The notes under the pieces: model-generated
Databases searched by the model: none
Told to the model about the DNA's origin: nothing
Seen by the model: the letters and a program-made list of their open reading frames with translations, nothing else
Made by a program: the position numbers and the translations under genes
In this document: positions 7,877-15,444 of the stretch, in pieces
Numbering within the stretch: position 1 is the first letter of the stretch
Layout of the letters: every line of letters begins with the position of its first letter
Source of the DNA: CAZTME01 sp964614795
GTDB lineage: Bacteria > Patescibacteriota > Microgenomatia > UBA1400 > PJMF01
Reading direction: 5' to 3'
Assembly (NCBI GenBank): GCA_964614795.1
Contig: CAZTME010000003.1
Span: 1 to 25,318 of the forward strand
DNA: 25,318 nucleotides

Positions 7877-7908
7877 ATAAATGGTGTTGTTATTTTGCAA
7901 CAAGTCTA
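7845..7908. repeat. Palindromic repeat family, copy 1 (overlaps the rnpA 3' end)
   Basis: The left arm at 7845-7869 begins TAGACTTGTCGGGCAATAAG. The right arm at 7884-7908 ends TTGCAACAAGTCTA. About 21 of 25 positions can pair across a short AT-rich loop. The left arm matches the copies near 14.7 kb and 15.5 kb, and the right arm matches the inner variant with AACAACAC. It includes the rnpA stop codon (7874-7876). The flanks have no T-tract suited to an intrinsic terminator. Confidence 0.8.
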
Positions 7909-7949
7909 AAAAAACGTTTGTGATAAGATAACCGATGAAAAAATAGCTT

Positions 7950-8147
7950 ATGCTAATTAAAATTTTATTTTTTCTTTACTCAATGACTGCATGGATGAGA
8001 AAAGTGTTTTTATTGACATTTTTTGGATTTTATAGTGAATGCAAACATCAACCGAGTTGTAGTATTTATATGAAAAATCAAATCGAGAATCTTGGGCTCA
8101 AAAAAGGTTTTTTAAGAGGAATAAAACAGCTTTCCAACTGTTGGTAA
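7950..8147 (+). CDS. yidD: Membrane protein insertion efficiency factor YidD
   Basis: 65 residues, typical for the family. It has an N-terminal amphipathic/hydrophobic part (LIKILFFLYSMTAWMRKVFL) and the conserved cysteine-rich core ECKHQPSCSIYMKNQI, followed by GLKKGFLRGIKQLSNCW, matching the family pattern C-x-x-x-P-S/T-C-S-x-Y...G...G...R-x-x-C. YidD assists YidC-dependent membrane insertion and is normally encoded between rnpA and yidC, as here. It ends 6 bases before the yidC start. Confidence 0.93.
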   Translation: MLIKILFFLYSMTAWMRKVFLLTFFGFYSECKHQPSCSIYMKNQIENLGLKKGFLRGIKQLSNCW

Positions 8148-8153
8148 ATTGAC

Positions 8154-9026
8154 ATGCAAATTTTTTCTTATTACACAGGCTTAATTTTATTATGGCTAAC
8201 TCAATTAACCGGTAGTTTGGGATCGGCGATTATTGTTTTTTCAATATTGCTCAAAACGGCACTCCTCCCCTTAGCTTACGGTTCACAGAAACAAATGGAA
8301 AAAATGCGACAACTTCAGCCTGAAATTAATAAGTTGAAAGAAAAATTTAAAAATAATCCGCAAGGACTTCAAAAAGCCCAAGCGGAACTTTTTAAAAAAG
8401 AAAAAATCAATCCGATTTCCGGATGTATCCCACAAATAGTGCAAATAGCAATTTTAATCATGTTATATCAGGTATTTGTGCAAGTTTTTCAAAACAGTGC
8501 AATTAACGGCTCAACAATCTCAACTCAATGGTTGTGGTTGGATTTGGCTAAGCCAGATAATACCTATCTTATTCCAATTATTGCAGGATTAACTCAATTT
8601 ATTTTGTCATACATGATGCTACCCAAAAAAACTGAAGATGAAAAACAAAATAAAGTAGTGGCTAAAACAAATAACAACGACAAGCAAGATGATTTTTCAG
8701 CCATGGGAGAAAGCTTGCAAAAACAAATGGTTTTTATGTTGCCGATAATGACAACCATGTCTCTGATTTTGTTTAACTTGCCATCGGGACTGGGACTCTA
8801 TTGGATAGTGACAACCATTTACATGATAATTCAACAATATTTCGTAATTGGTTTAGGGGCTTTGGAAAAATATGTGGCAATGATCCCATTTCTTGGAGAA
8901 AAAATAGTAAGCTATCATCCTCCATTCAGAATCGAGCCGCTTAAAAACGATGAAAAAGCTAGAAAAGATAACTCTCAACCGCGCAATAGAGATAAAAAAT
9001 ATAAGAATAAAAACAAAAATAAATGA
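8154..9026 (+). CDS. yidC: Membrane protein insertase YidC/Oxa1/SpoIIIJ
   Basis: 290 residues of the short, Gram-positive-like type without the large periplasmic domain. Transmembrane segments are visible at about 8-30, in the region around 100-125 (IPQIVQIAILIMLYQVFVQV), at about 140-160, and in the pair around 200-240 (MVFMLPIMTTMSLILFNLP and GLGLYWIVTTIYMIIQQYF). A charged cytoplasmic hairpin (about 40-85) follows the first segment. The membrane-facing conserved Arg of SpoIIIJ-type insertases appears to be Lys34 (SILLKTALLPL). The tail is very basic (RDKKYKNKNKNK) and may contact ribosomes. YidC inserts and folds membrane proteins; yidD lies upstream and khpB downstream. Confidence 0.95.
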   Translation: MQIFSYYTGLILLWLTQLTGSLGSAIIVFSILLKTALLPLAYGSQKQMEKMRQLQPEINKLKEKFKNNPQGLQKAQAELFKKEKINPISGCIPQIVQIAILIMLYQVFVQVFQNSAINGSTISTQWLWLDLAKPDNTYLIPIIAGLTQFILSYMMLPKKTEDEKQNKVVAKTNNNDKQDDFSAMGESLQKQMVFMLPIMTTMSLILFNLPSGLGLYWIVTTIYMIIQQYFVIGLGALEKYVAMIPFLGEKIVSYHPPFRIEPLKNDEKARKDNSQPRNRDKKYKNKNKNK

Positions 9027-9077
9027 TTTATCGTATAATTAGACACTAGTTATTAAAACTGTGAAATTAAAATAAAC

Positions 9078-9084
9078 GAAAGGA
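9078..9084 (+). promoter_or_regulatory. Ribosome binding site of khpB
   Basis: GAAAGGA lies 3 bases before the ATG at 9088. Purine-rich Shine-Dalgarno sites are rare in this window, so this supports the chosen start. A TATAAT at 9034-9039 upstream could be a -10 box, but no matching -35 is visible. Confidence 0.5.
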
Positions 9085-9087
9085 AAA

Positions 9088-9552
9088 ATGACACTGAAAG
9101 AATTTTTACAGCAACTTTCTGAACATTGCGGAATGGAAATAGGTGACGAAAACATGATCGAGATTGAAGAAGATGATGAATTTGTGCGAGTTCAACTAAA
9201 TTTTCCAGAAGAAGAATCCGGAAGATTCATTGGTTTTCGAGGTGACGGCTTGGCTGCAATTCAACGTGTGGCTAGAATCGTCTTTGAAAAACAATATGAA
9301 GGAAAAAAAATTGTATTGAATATTAATGACTATAAACAACGTCGGGAAGAACAACTTAGAGAAAAAGTTGTTTCAATTGCTTTGAAAGTAGTTCAAACAG
9401 GCCGACCTTTCACTTTTCAACACTACATTCCATCACATGAGCGATATTTTATTCACAGCATTCTTAATGAAATACCAGAAGCCAAAGATTTAGAGAGTAT
9501 TTCCAGTGGCGATGGAATGCAAAGAAGATTGACAATCAGAGTAAAAATTTAG
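9088..9552 (+). CDS. khpB: KhpB/Jag-type RNA-binding protein (KH + R3H)
   Basis: 154 residues. A KH-type domain with the loop GFRGDG (within RFIGFRGDGLAAIQRVARI, about 46-66) is followed by an R3H domain (from RREEQLREKVVSIALKVV, with YIPSHERYFIHSIL and GDGMQRRLTIRV) matching the Jag pattern P-x-x-x-x-E-R-x-x-I-H...G-x-x-x-R-R-x-x-I. The N-terminal Jag-N domain of about 50 residues present in Bacillus and Streptococcus homologues is absent, giving a minimal two-domain form. KhpB proteins bind RNA and are linked to cell division control in Gram-positive bacteria. The place directly after yidC is conserved. Confidence 0.93.
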   Translation: MTLKEFLQQLSEHCGMEIGDENMIEIEEDDEFVRVQLNFPEEESGRFIGFRGDGLAAIQRVARIVFEKQYEGKKIVLNINDYKQRREEQLREKVVSIALKVVQTGRPFTFQHYIPSHERYFIHSILNEIPEAKDLESISSGDGMQRRLTIRVKI

Positions 9553-9561
9553 AATAAGAGC

Positions 9562-9978
9562 ATGAAAAAGGTCTGGCAGATTTGGACTGATGGTGGCTCG
9601 AGAGGCAATCCCGGCGAAGCGGCAATTGGCTGGGTGATTAAAGCCAATGAGCAATTAATTGATGAAAAAGGTGAAAAAATTGGTGTTGCGACAAATAATG
9701 AAGCAGAATATTTGGCTTTTATTGCCTCATTAAATAGAATTCTGGATCTTAATCCAAGTGAAACCGATGAAATAATATGGCAGTTAGATTCGCTTTTGGT
9801 TGTACAACAGTTAAATGGCGTTTGGAAGATTAAAGATCAAAGAATGAAGAGTTATTTTCAAACAATCGATAAAAAATTACACGAATTACCTTGCAAATAT
9901 AAAATAAATCATATTCCCCGGGAGCAAAATTCTCGAGCTGACCAGTTGGTCAATGAAGCTTTGGACACAAAAGAGTGA
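9562..9978 (+). CDS. rnhA: Ribonuclease HI family protein
   Basis: 138 residues. All four catalytic acidic positions of RNase HI are in place: Asp10 in WTDGGSRGNPG, Glu49 in TNNEAEYLAF, Asp76 in WQLDSLLVVQQLNG, and Asp127 in NSRADQLVNEALD. RNase HI cuts the RNA strand of RNA-DNA hybrids. The DGGSRGNPG and NNEAEY forms are typical of the archaeal/Bacillus-like subgroup rather than E. coli RnhA. It follows khpB by 9 bases and probably shares its transcript. It ends in TGA, showing that UGA is a stop in this organism. Confidence 0.93.
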   Translation: MKKVWQIWTDGGSRGNPGEAAIGWVIKANEQLIDEKGEKIGVATNNEAEYLAFIASLNRILDLNPSETDEIIWQLDSLLVVQQLNGVWKIKDQRMKSYFQTIDKKLHELPCKYKINHIPREQNSRADQLVNEALDTKE

Positions 9979-9988
9979 GTTTTTAGTC

Positions 9989-9994
9989 TACAAT
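9989..9994 (+). promoter_or_regulatory. -10 element for the DUF4012 gene, near-leaderless
   Basis: TACAAT lies 7 bases before the ATG at 10002. If used, transcription would begin at or next to the start codon. No good -35 is found at the usual distance (TTGGAC at 9961-9966 is 22 bp away, too far), so this is weaker than the rpmH case. Confidence 0.35.
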
Positions 9995-10001
9995 AGTTTT
10001 T

Positions 10002-13000
10002 ATGAGAACTCACGTTTTAGATGAGCTAGTGAAGATAGTGCGTTTTGTTTATGACAAGGGTGTTTTTGATGTAAGCGATTCAAATAAGCAAGACTTTTTG
10101 GATGAAAACGATAAAAACATTATTTCATCAATTAAAACCGTTGAAATTTCCAGTTTAAGCGATTCGGAATTAAAAGATTTGATTGCAGATTTAAAATCTG
10201 CGGAGAGAATTATTATTGATGCGGGTTTTTGGCGGCTGAGCGCGTGGCAAAGCCAGCGCTCAGCCGCCATCCTCTCTGCCCTTCTTCCCTTCCAACAAAA
10301 AATCAAAATTCTTCTTCCGGTTTTTCAACTACCCAGCCTGATGGTCGAAGGAGAAATTCCCTTTTGGCAACAAGCCGGCAATACTCAAACACAAACCATA
10401 CTTTACTTTTCAAAAACCTTGCCGGAATCATCATTTATTTTTATTTCCAATCTTCAACACAGCAATAACTATTATCTGGCTCTTTTTTTTCAACTAATCC
10501 AGCAAAACCTATTATTCAGCCTTGATACAAATTGGGGACTGCTCTCTTTTGATCAAGTTTTACAAATCGTACTGAAAGAAATACTCCGGCCAAATGATGG
10601 TAGTGTGATTATTCAAAGTTCTCAACACTTGGGTAGCAAAATTTTTGCGGAAGCGGACTGGCTATACAAACAAAGATATGGACAAAAACACCAACTTCAA
10701 ACCGTGCGGGTGCAAAACCAAAGCATAATCCCATTCCAGTGCCGAGTGGTGGAAAAACAACTTGATTTTTCTCAATTGGTAAGAGAAGTTTTTCAAAATA
10801 TTCCATCACCAAATTTTTCTGCAAATGATTTTATAGATGCTGAAAAACTCAAAACGATTTTTCCTATCCCAACCCAACAAAAAAAGATAATTCAGCAATC
10901 AAAACCTTCTCAACCGGGCAACCAATCACCACTTTATTCTCCGGGTATCAACTCTTTGGTACAAAATCAATCAGCTCATATTGATTATTCGTCAGAAAAA
11001 CATCAATATCAATTCGACAACATTCAGGCAAGCTCGCATCCAATTAGTGATTTTGAAAATTCTGGATCGCAAACATTTAAACAAGCGTCAGTCGGTTTTT
11101 CTCCAGAATACTCAAGTAATAACTCAACTTTCCCGGAACACTCATTTGGAGAAAACGACGACACTTCAGCCAATCATCAGACTAAATCATTGGGATATGA
11201 TAGCCGCTCAGACGAAACATATCGGACAAGTCGATTGCAAACAGATCAAATAAAAAATCTCGACAAAACAAACCACTCGACATCATCTCCGCAATTAATT
11301 AACGCTTCGCTTGTCACCAATCCTTCTGCAGAAGATTTTGTTCAAAATATTCAACTTTATGATCAGAACTCTCCAATAATAGTAAACCTACAAGAGGATC
11401 CGGAGGAACAAAAAAACAAACAACTTTCCGCCGACGTGCAAAGAATTTTTCGCTCGCAAATTACCGGTGAGGCATCCAATTATTCTCAAAAAAAAGCGAC
11501 TGTGAGAAAAAAAATTAAGCGCACTTCAAAAAAAAGAACCGCCATGTTTTACGTTGGTTTGTTATTTATGTCGGTTGGCATTGGTATATCAATGCTTTTG
11601 GGTTCGTTTTATCTTTCCACTCAGCTCACCACTCAAAAATATGAGCAAGTAATTAAAGACTCTCAAATCTCAACCAGAGAAGTGGCCGTGCGTTGGGACA
11701 ATCTAAAAAGTTATCTGGCAATTCTAAGACCGCAATATCATCTTTTTGATTTAATTTTTGCTCTGCCCGTAGTAGACACAGCCCGAGAGGTTTTGGAAAA
11801 AAGCTCGGCTTTGGAAGAATTGGAAAAAATAACCGCATTACGCAATCAAGAGCTGTTTTTGGTCTTTAATTCCCTTTGGAATAACTCTGATGGTATTTCC
11901 GGTAAAAACGTCGAAAATCTCCTCTCAGTGGTTGAAAAACAAGATATTTCATGGAAGAAGCTGTTTGGTAGTGTTGAAGGAGCCAGCGACCCCTTAATAC
12001 AAGATTCTCAACCCCAAACCGGTGGTGAATCCAAAAACGCTCATCAACTAATTCAAGTTCTACCTAAGATTTTTGGTGAGCAACAAAGCAAGTCTTACGT
12101 TCTCGTTTTTCAGAATAGTCAAGAGTTGCGCCCAACGGGTGGCTTTATTGAAGCAATCGCCGTTTTAACCTTTTATCAAGGTTCTTTGCAAGAAGTGCAA
12201 ACTTTTTCCAGCTATCAACTTGATTCGTTAATGAGTAAGCCAATAACTCCCCCCTCAGATTTGGTTAAATATTTAGGCGAACAGCAGTGGTGGCTAAGAG
12301 ATGCCAATTGGCACCCCGACGGAGTTTTGAGCTCTCAAAAAATTTCAGAATTTGTTGAAGATTCATTGCAAAAAAAACCAGATGGAATAATCACGCTCAA
12401 CTCCTCCGCCCTACCCCAAATACTTTCTGCGGTCGGGCCGGTTTCTTTGCCTGATTTTGACGAAGTGCTTACCGAAAAAAACATTGCGGAAAGATTGGAG
12501 TTTCACACCGAACTTCCCCAACAAGTAATTGAAAAAAAGATTGAGTATCGTTCTGCAATACTTACTGCCATTATTCAAAAACTTGCCACTCTCAACGAAC
12601 AACAAGTGCCATTGTTTATTGAAGCTTTTAAGCAAATGTTGGATGAGAGAAAAATTATTGTTTATTCTTCTGCTGAAGAAATTCAAGGTGTTTTTTCAAC
12701 ACTGGGCTGGGTTGGATCATTAGCTTTTCCAAGTTGTCCGCAAAATTTTATTCAAGAAGGATGTGATTTGGATGGATTTGCTCACGTGGAAACCAACATT
12801 GGCGTGAATCGGGCGAATGCGCATATTCAACGTTCTCAAACTCATCAGATTAAGATTGTGGATAATAAAGTGATTCACACTCATAAAGTGGTTTTGACAA
12901 ACACGGCTCAAAATCAGGCTTGGCCAAAAGGAGATTATCAAGTTTATGTCAGACAATATATGCCAAGAACAATTAAAAATGTTCAGGTAAAAATAGATGA

Positions 13001-13334
13001 TAGACTTTTGCCAAATCAAGATCTGCGAAGAAACACCACTTCTCAACTTGAGGAAATTGGTTTTTCGACGGTGGTGCCAATCAAAAATTCAACAACCGTC
13101 ATCACAACCTATGAAACAGATATTTATTCAAAAAATAATAGTACATATGTATTTTTTCAAGCCAGACAACTGGGATTGGACTCTCCCCTACCATCTGTGG
13201 AAATTGAGTTTTCTCCTTCATTACACGTAAAAACAATTTCTCCAAAACCCGCAAGTCTTGATAATCCAATAATTTTCAATCAAGAAAACTCACCCATTCG
13301 TCTCATTCTCTTGCAGTTTGGTCAAGAAAATTAA
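10002..13334 (+). CDS. Large DUF4012 membrane protein
   Basis: 1110 residues in four zones. Residues 1 to about 270 are globular and predicted cytoplasmic, with alternating beta and alpha segments (AERIIIDAGFW, SSFIFISNLQ, GSVIIQSSQHLG) that suggest a degenerate Rossmann-like or NAD-dependent-epimerase-like fold; this is inference. Residues about 275-500 are Ser/Gln/Asn-rich and disordered. A Lys/Arg-rich stretch then leads to one membrane helix at about 516-538 (FYVGLLFMSVGIGISMLLGS). The external part contains the DUF4012 domain from about 690, with the hallmark FQNSQELRPTGGFIEA and later WWLRDANWHPDGVLSSQ, PDGIITLNSSALPQILSAVG. DUF4012 proteins are common in CPR and actinobacterial envelopes; their function is unknown. 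A strong GC-rich hairpin sits in codons 77-89. Confidence 0.9.
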   Translation: MRTHVLDELVKIVRFVYDKGVFDVSDSNKQDFLDENDKNIISSIKTVEISSLSDSELKDLIADLKSAERIIIDAGFWRLSAWQSQRSAAILSALLPFQQKIKILLPVFQLPSLMVEGEIPFWQQAGNTQTQTILYFSKTLPESSFIFISNLQHSNNYYLALFFQLIQQNLLFSLDTNWGLLSFDQVLQIVLKEILRPNDGSVIIQSSQHLGSKIFAEADWLYKQRYGQKHQLQTVRVQNQSIIPFQCRVVEKQLDFSQLVREVFQNIPSPNFSANDFIDAEKLKTIFPIPTQQKKIIQQSKPSQPGNQSPLYSPGINSLVQNQSAHIDYSSEKHQYQFDNIQASSHPISDFENSGSQTFKQASVGFSPEYSSNNSTFPEHSFGENDDTSANHQTKSLGYDSRSDETYRTSRLQTDQIKNLDKTNHSTSSPQLINASLVTNPSAEDFVQNIQLYDQNSPIIVNLQEDPEEQKNKQLSADVQRIFRSQITGEASNYSQKKATVRKKIKRTSKKRTAMFYVGLLFMSVGIGISMLLGSFYLSTQLTTQKYEQVIKDSQISTREVAVRWDNLKSYLAILRPQYHLFDLIFALPVVDTAREVLEKSSALEELEKITALRNQELFLVFNSLWNNSDGISGKNVENLLSVVEKQDISWKKLFGSVEGASDPLIQDSQPQTGGESKNAHQLIQVLPKIFGEQQSKSYVLVFQNSQELRPTGGFIEAIAVLTFYQGSLQEVQTFSSYQLDSLMSKPITPPSDLVKYLGEQQWWLRDANWHPDGVLSSQKISEFVEDSLQKKPDGIITLNSSALPQILSAVGPVSLPDFDEVLTEKNIAERLEFHTELPQQVIEKKIEYRSAILTAIIQKLATLNEQQVPLFIEAFKQMLDERKIIVYSSAEEIQGVFSTLGWVGSLAFPSCPQNFIQEGCDLDGFAHVETNIGVNRANAHIQRSQTHQIKIVDNKVIHTHKVVLTNTAQNQAWPKGDYQVYVRQYMPRTIKNVQVKIDDRLLPNQDLRRNTTSQLEEIGFSTVVPIKNSTTVITTYETDIYSKNNSTYVFFQARQLGLDSPLPSVEIEFSPSLHVKTISPKPASLDNPIIFNQENSPIRLILLQFGQEN
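10231..10268. repeat. GC-rich inverted repeat inside the DUF4012 gene
   Basis: GGCGGCTGAGCGC (10231-10243) is the exact reverse complement of GCGCTCAGCCGCC (10256-10268). Inside, TGGC pairs with GCCA around an AAA loop, leaving one bulged G. The result is a stem of about 17 bp, much richer in GC than its surroundings. It is read in frame as residues 77-89. Confidence 0.85.
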
Positions 13335-13342
13335 AAAAAATT

Positions 13343-13351
13343 TGGTATACT
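13343..13351 (+). promoter_or_regulatory. Extended -10 promoter candidate with a long leader for rplY
   Basis: TGGTATACT is an extended -10 (TGn plus TATACT). If used, it would give a leader of about 200 nt before the L25 gene. That leader contains small palindromes (GTTAT-ac-ATAAC and ATATGCATAT near 13470-13495). No known riboswitch or ribosomal leader was recognised in the 220-bp gap 13335-13554. Confidence 0.35.
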
Positions 13352-13560
13352 ACCTTATCTTATATTGTCGTTGGTTAAAAAAAGACGTATAAGAAAGTAG
13401 TAATAAGTAATACATATATTAATGGTTGGATGAGAAGAAGTTATTTATAATTTTCATGAGGAATCAAAAGTTATACATAACGGATATGCATATAGTGTTT
13501 TCCTGTCTTGAAGGATCTGGGAAAATTCACCATGAAATATGATGTATGTAATGGATGTGT

Positions 13561-14223
13561 ATGTCAACAACAAAAAAGATAATTTCTGCGATAAGTCGCG
13601 AAAAAAATAGTAATAATTCTCAATTACGCAAGCAAGGAAAATTGCCGGCCAATCTTTTTGGTTTGCAACAACCATCTCAATCCATTTTGCTTGATAGAAA
13701 AGAATTTTCGTCACACGTAAGAGAAGAAGGTGAGTCCAGATTGTTTTACGTTTCTTTAGAAAAAAAAGAAATTCCCGTACTTATTGATGAAATTCAAGTT
13801 CATCCCGTCACTGAAGAGATTGTTCATGCAACTCTACAAAAAGTTAACTTGAAAGAAAAAGTGGAAGCGACAATTAGTGTCGAGTTAATCAATGAGCCGG
13901 AAATTAAAGACGCAACGATTATTTTAACCAGACAAGAAGTAGACGTCGAGGCGCTCCCGGCCGATCTACCGGAAAACATTTTGGTGGACGCTTCGTCTCT
14001 GGCCAATATCGGTGACGAGCTACATTGGAATAACACCAATCTTGACACCAGTAAGGTTAAATTATTACTTGAAGACGAAGATTTGTCTCAGCCTTTAGCT
14101 ATCGTTCAAGAAATTAAAGAAGAAGTTGAAGATGTTGCTCCGGTAACAGAGGGCGCCGAGACTCCTGAGGGGGAAGTTGCTTCAGAAGAACAACCAACAG
14201 AGCCAAAAGCAGAAAACCAATAA
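13561..14223 (+). CDS. rplY: 50S ribosomal protein L25/general stress protein Ctc
   Basis: 220 residues, the long CTC form. The N-terminal 5S-rRNA-binding domain is visible (SREKNSNNSQLRKQGKLPANLFG, family pattern R-x-x-G-x-x-x-x-x-L-R-x-x-G-x-x-P-A), and then VLIDEIQVHPVTEEIVHATL. The C-terminal beta domain includes DLPENILVDASSLANIGDEL, matching the family's L-P-x-x-I-x-V-D...L-x-x-G-x-x-I/L. A Glu/Pro-rich acidic tail of about 35 residues follows. ATG 13561 (MSTTKK) is preferred; an in-frame ATG two codons upstream at 13555 is possible. L25 binds 5S rRNA in the large subunit. It stands alone here, between the DUF4012 gene and a repeat-rich zone. Confidence 0.93.
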   Translation: MSTTKKIISAISREKNSNNSQLRKQGKLPANLFGLQQPSQSILLDRKEFSSHVREEGESRLFYVSLEKKEIPVLIDEIQVHPVTEEIVHATLQKVNLKEKVEATISVELINEPEIKDATIILTRQEVDVEALPADLPENILVDASSLANIGDELHWNNTNLDTSKVKLLLEDEDLSQPLAIVQEIKEEVEDVAPVTEGAETPEGEVASEEQPTEPKAENQ

Positions 14224-14908
14224 TCTCTTTTTTATCTGGCACAACCTGCAGTATTGACCCTTTTTTCATAGAACTCGAATCTCAGCACTTATAAAGTGCT
14301 AAATAGCGACCATTTGTTTGATCAATCAATGAGACTTAACTTAAAAACAACTTGATTTTTTACTTAACCCCAATTTAGCAATCCAATCGAGTGATTAACT
14401 CAAGTATATCTATGATTTCCAGATGAAATTATTTGACTGTCTGATTTGAAAAAACTCCCATAAATAATTGCTAATAAAATGCTGTTTGTTTTACGTTTAC
14501 GACAAATAATCAGTTTTTTAGTTTATATAGCGCTCTCAAAATCAAATGTTAGTTTGCCTGGCCTTAAACCAGACGAAGAGATCGATAATAATGCGTCATT
14601 CTGTTTTTTTGAGTTTGCTATACAAGTAGAAAAATGCCAAATAAGATCTGCTCTTTATTTATTGATATTAGACTTGTCGCACAATAACAACACGATTCAT
14701 TTGCTCAAATTAATTCACGTTCATATTATGCGACAAGGATATTTAATTTCTATTGTAGGCCGGATATTGAACATTTATTTGAAAATCTCAACAGGTGATG
14801 ATGTTTTGATCAAAGATTTGTGGAAAAAATTTGGATTATCTGAGAATGGAGAAAATCTTGATTTTTTTAAGACGCGGCAAACACGAAAATCATTTTTAAA
14901 TGAAAAAA
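14224..14908. other. Repeat-bearing region downstream of rplY
   Basis: This stretch holds no gene recognised with confidence. A perfect hairpin AGCACTT-ATA-AAGTGCT lies at 14284-14300, about 60 bp after rplY; it has no T-tract, so it is at best a poor terminator. A doubtful reading frame starts at 14479, and a palindromic repeat copy lies at 14669-14740. The rest is AT-rich without visible structure. Confidence 0.5.
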
Positions 14909-14928
14909 TTACTTGCAAACAATTTTAA
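14479..14928 (+). CDS. Doubtful hypothetical ORF containing a palindromic repeat
   Basis: An open frame of 149 codons with an ATG but no ribosome binding site. No family is recognised. Its middle (from ILDLSHNNNTIHLLK to VHIMRQG) is simply the translation of the 72-bp palindromic repeat at 14669-14740, and its 3' end overlaps the convergent membrane-protein gene by 20 bp. The C-terminal 60 residues (GDDVLIKDLWKKFGLSENG) look more protein-like, so this may be a decayed gene interrupted by the repeat, or a chance frame. Confidence 0.22.
   Translation: MLFVLRLRQIISFLVYIALSKSNVSLPGLKPDEEIDNNASFCFFEFAIQVEKCQIRSALYLLILDLSHNNNTIHLLKLIHVHIMRQGYLISIVGRILNIYLKISTGDDVLIKDLWKKFGLSENGENLDFFKTRQTRKSFLNEKITCKQF
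14669..14740. repeat. Palindromic repeat family, copy 2 (72 bp)
   Basis: Begins TAGACTTGTCGCACAATAAC and ends TTATGCGACAAGGAT. The two halves are imperfect inverted copies. Its first 39 bases (14669-14707) are identical to 15445-15483, and the whole 72 bp aligns without gaps to the copy at 15613-15684. Confidence 0.88.
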
Positions 14929-15367
14929 ATCTTCCGTCTGAAAAAGCCTGTGAGCTACACTCGGCTAACGGATCTAAATTGATAATTTTTAATTGGGAAT
15001 CATTATTTTTTTTATTATTAAACCAATTATTATATTGATCTGCCAAGACAGATAATTCTAAAGATTGAGGCTCTGATTTTGCCAAATTATTTAAGCCGTT
15101 GATCAATTTGTCGGCTTGATTTTTATTTAATAATACAAATTCATCGCTGGTTGGAAGAGTGTTTGTGCTGGCTAATTTTTGCGAATTGCCAACCAAAGTG
15201 TAGTGAATAAACGTAATGAAAAACGCAATGGAAATTATTGATAATGTAAGCACGGCAAATGCCAAACTTTTTTTTCTTAATGTCCAAACTAAAAATAAGT
15301 CGGATAAAAACAAAATTATCCAAAAAAGCAACTTTGTTTTGAGCCAATTTTTTTCAAAAATGTTCAT
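14909..15367 (-). CDS. Small two-helix membrane protein, unknown function
   Basis: 152 residues, family not recognised. Two hydrophobic segments are visible at about 11-29 (KLLFWIILFLSDLFLVW) and 35-58 (LAFAVLTLSIISIAFFITF). A soluble part of about 90 residues follows with a helical look (LLNKNQADKLINGLNNLAKS, LSVLADQYNNWFNNKK) and two Cys near the end (ECSSQAFSDGRFKIVCK) that could form a disulfide if external. It is on the minus strand, like valS further right. It lies exactly within a pair of 17-bp perfect inverted repeats (14669-14685 and 15397-15413), raising the possibility that it was brought in as a cassette. Confidence 0.6.
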   Translation of the reverse strand: MNIFEKNWLKTKLLFWIILFLSDLFLVWTLRKKSLAFAVLTLSIISIAFFITFIHYTLVGNSQKLASTNTLPTSDEFVLLNKNQADKLINGLNNLAKSEPQSLELSVLADQYNNWFNNKKNNDSQLKIINLDPLAECSSQAFSDGRFKIVCK

Positions 15368-15396
15368 GGTTAAAACAATTTTTTTTGTTTGATACT

Positions 15397-15413
15397 ATTG
15401 TGCGACAAGTCTA
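15397..15413 (-). repeat. Palindromic repeat family, half-copy
   Basis: ATTGTGCGACAAGTCTA is the exact reverse complement of the first 17 bases of the copies at 14669 and 15445. No partner arm is evident immediately beside it, so it is a half-copy, or it pairs with the distant arm at 14669-14685 across 745 bp. Confidence 0.75.
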
Positions 15414-15444
15414 TTATCCGACAAAACAACCCAATTTAATATAT

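Noticed and set aside
13532..13582. A 16-codon frame with a Cys-rich peptide (MKYDVCNGCVCQQQKR) overlapping the rplY start
   Set aside because: Very short, overlaps the gene start, has no ribosome binding site; likely chance.
14284..14300. Hairpin after rplY as an intrinsic terminator
   Set aside because: The 7-bp stem is perfect, but it is followed by AAATAGCG rather than a T-tract on either strand.
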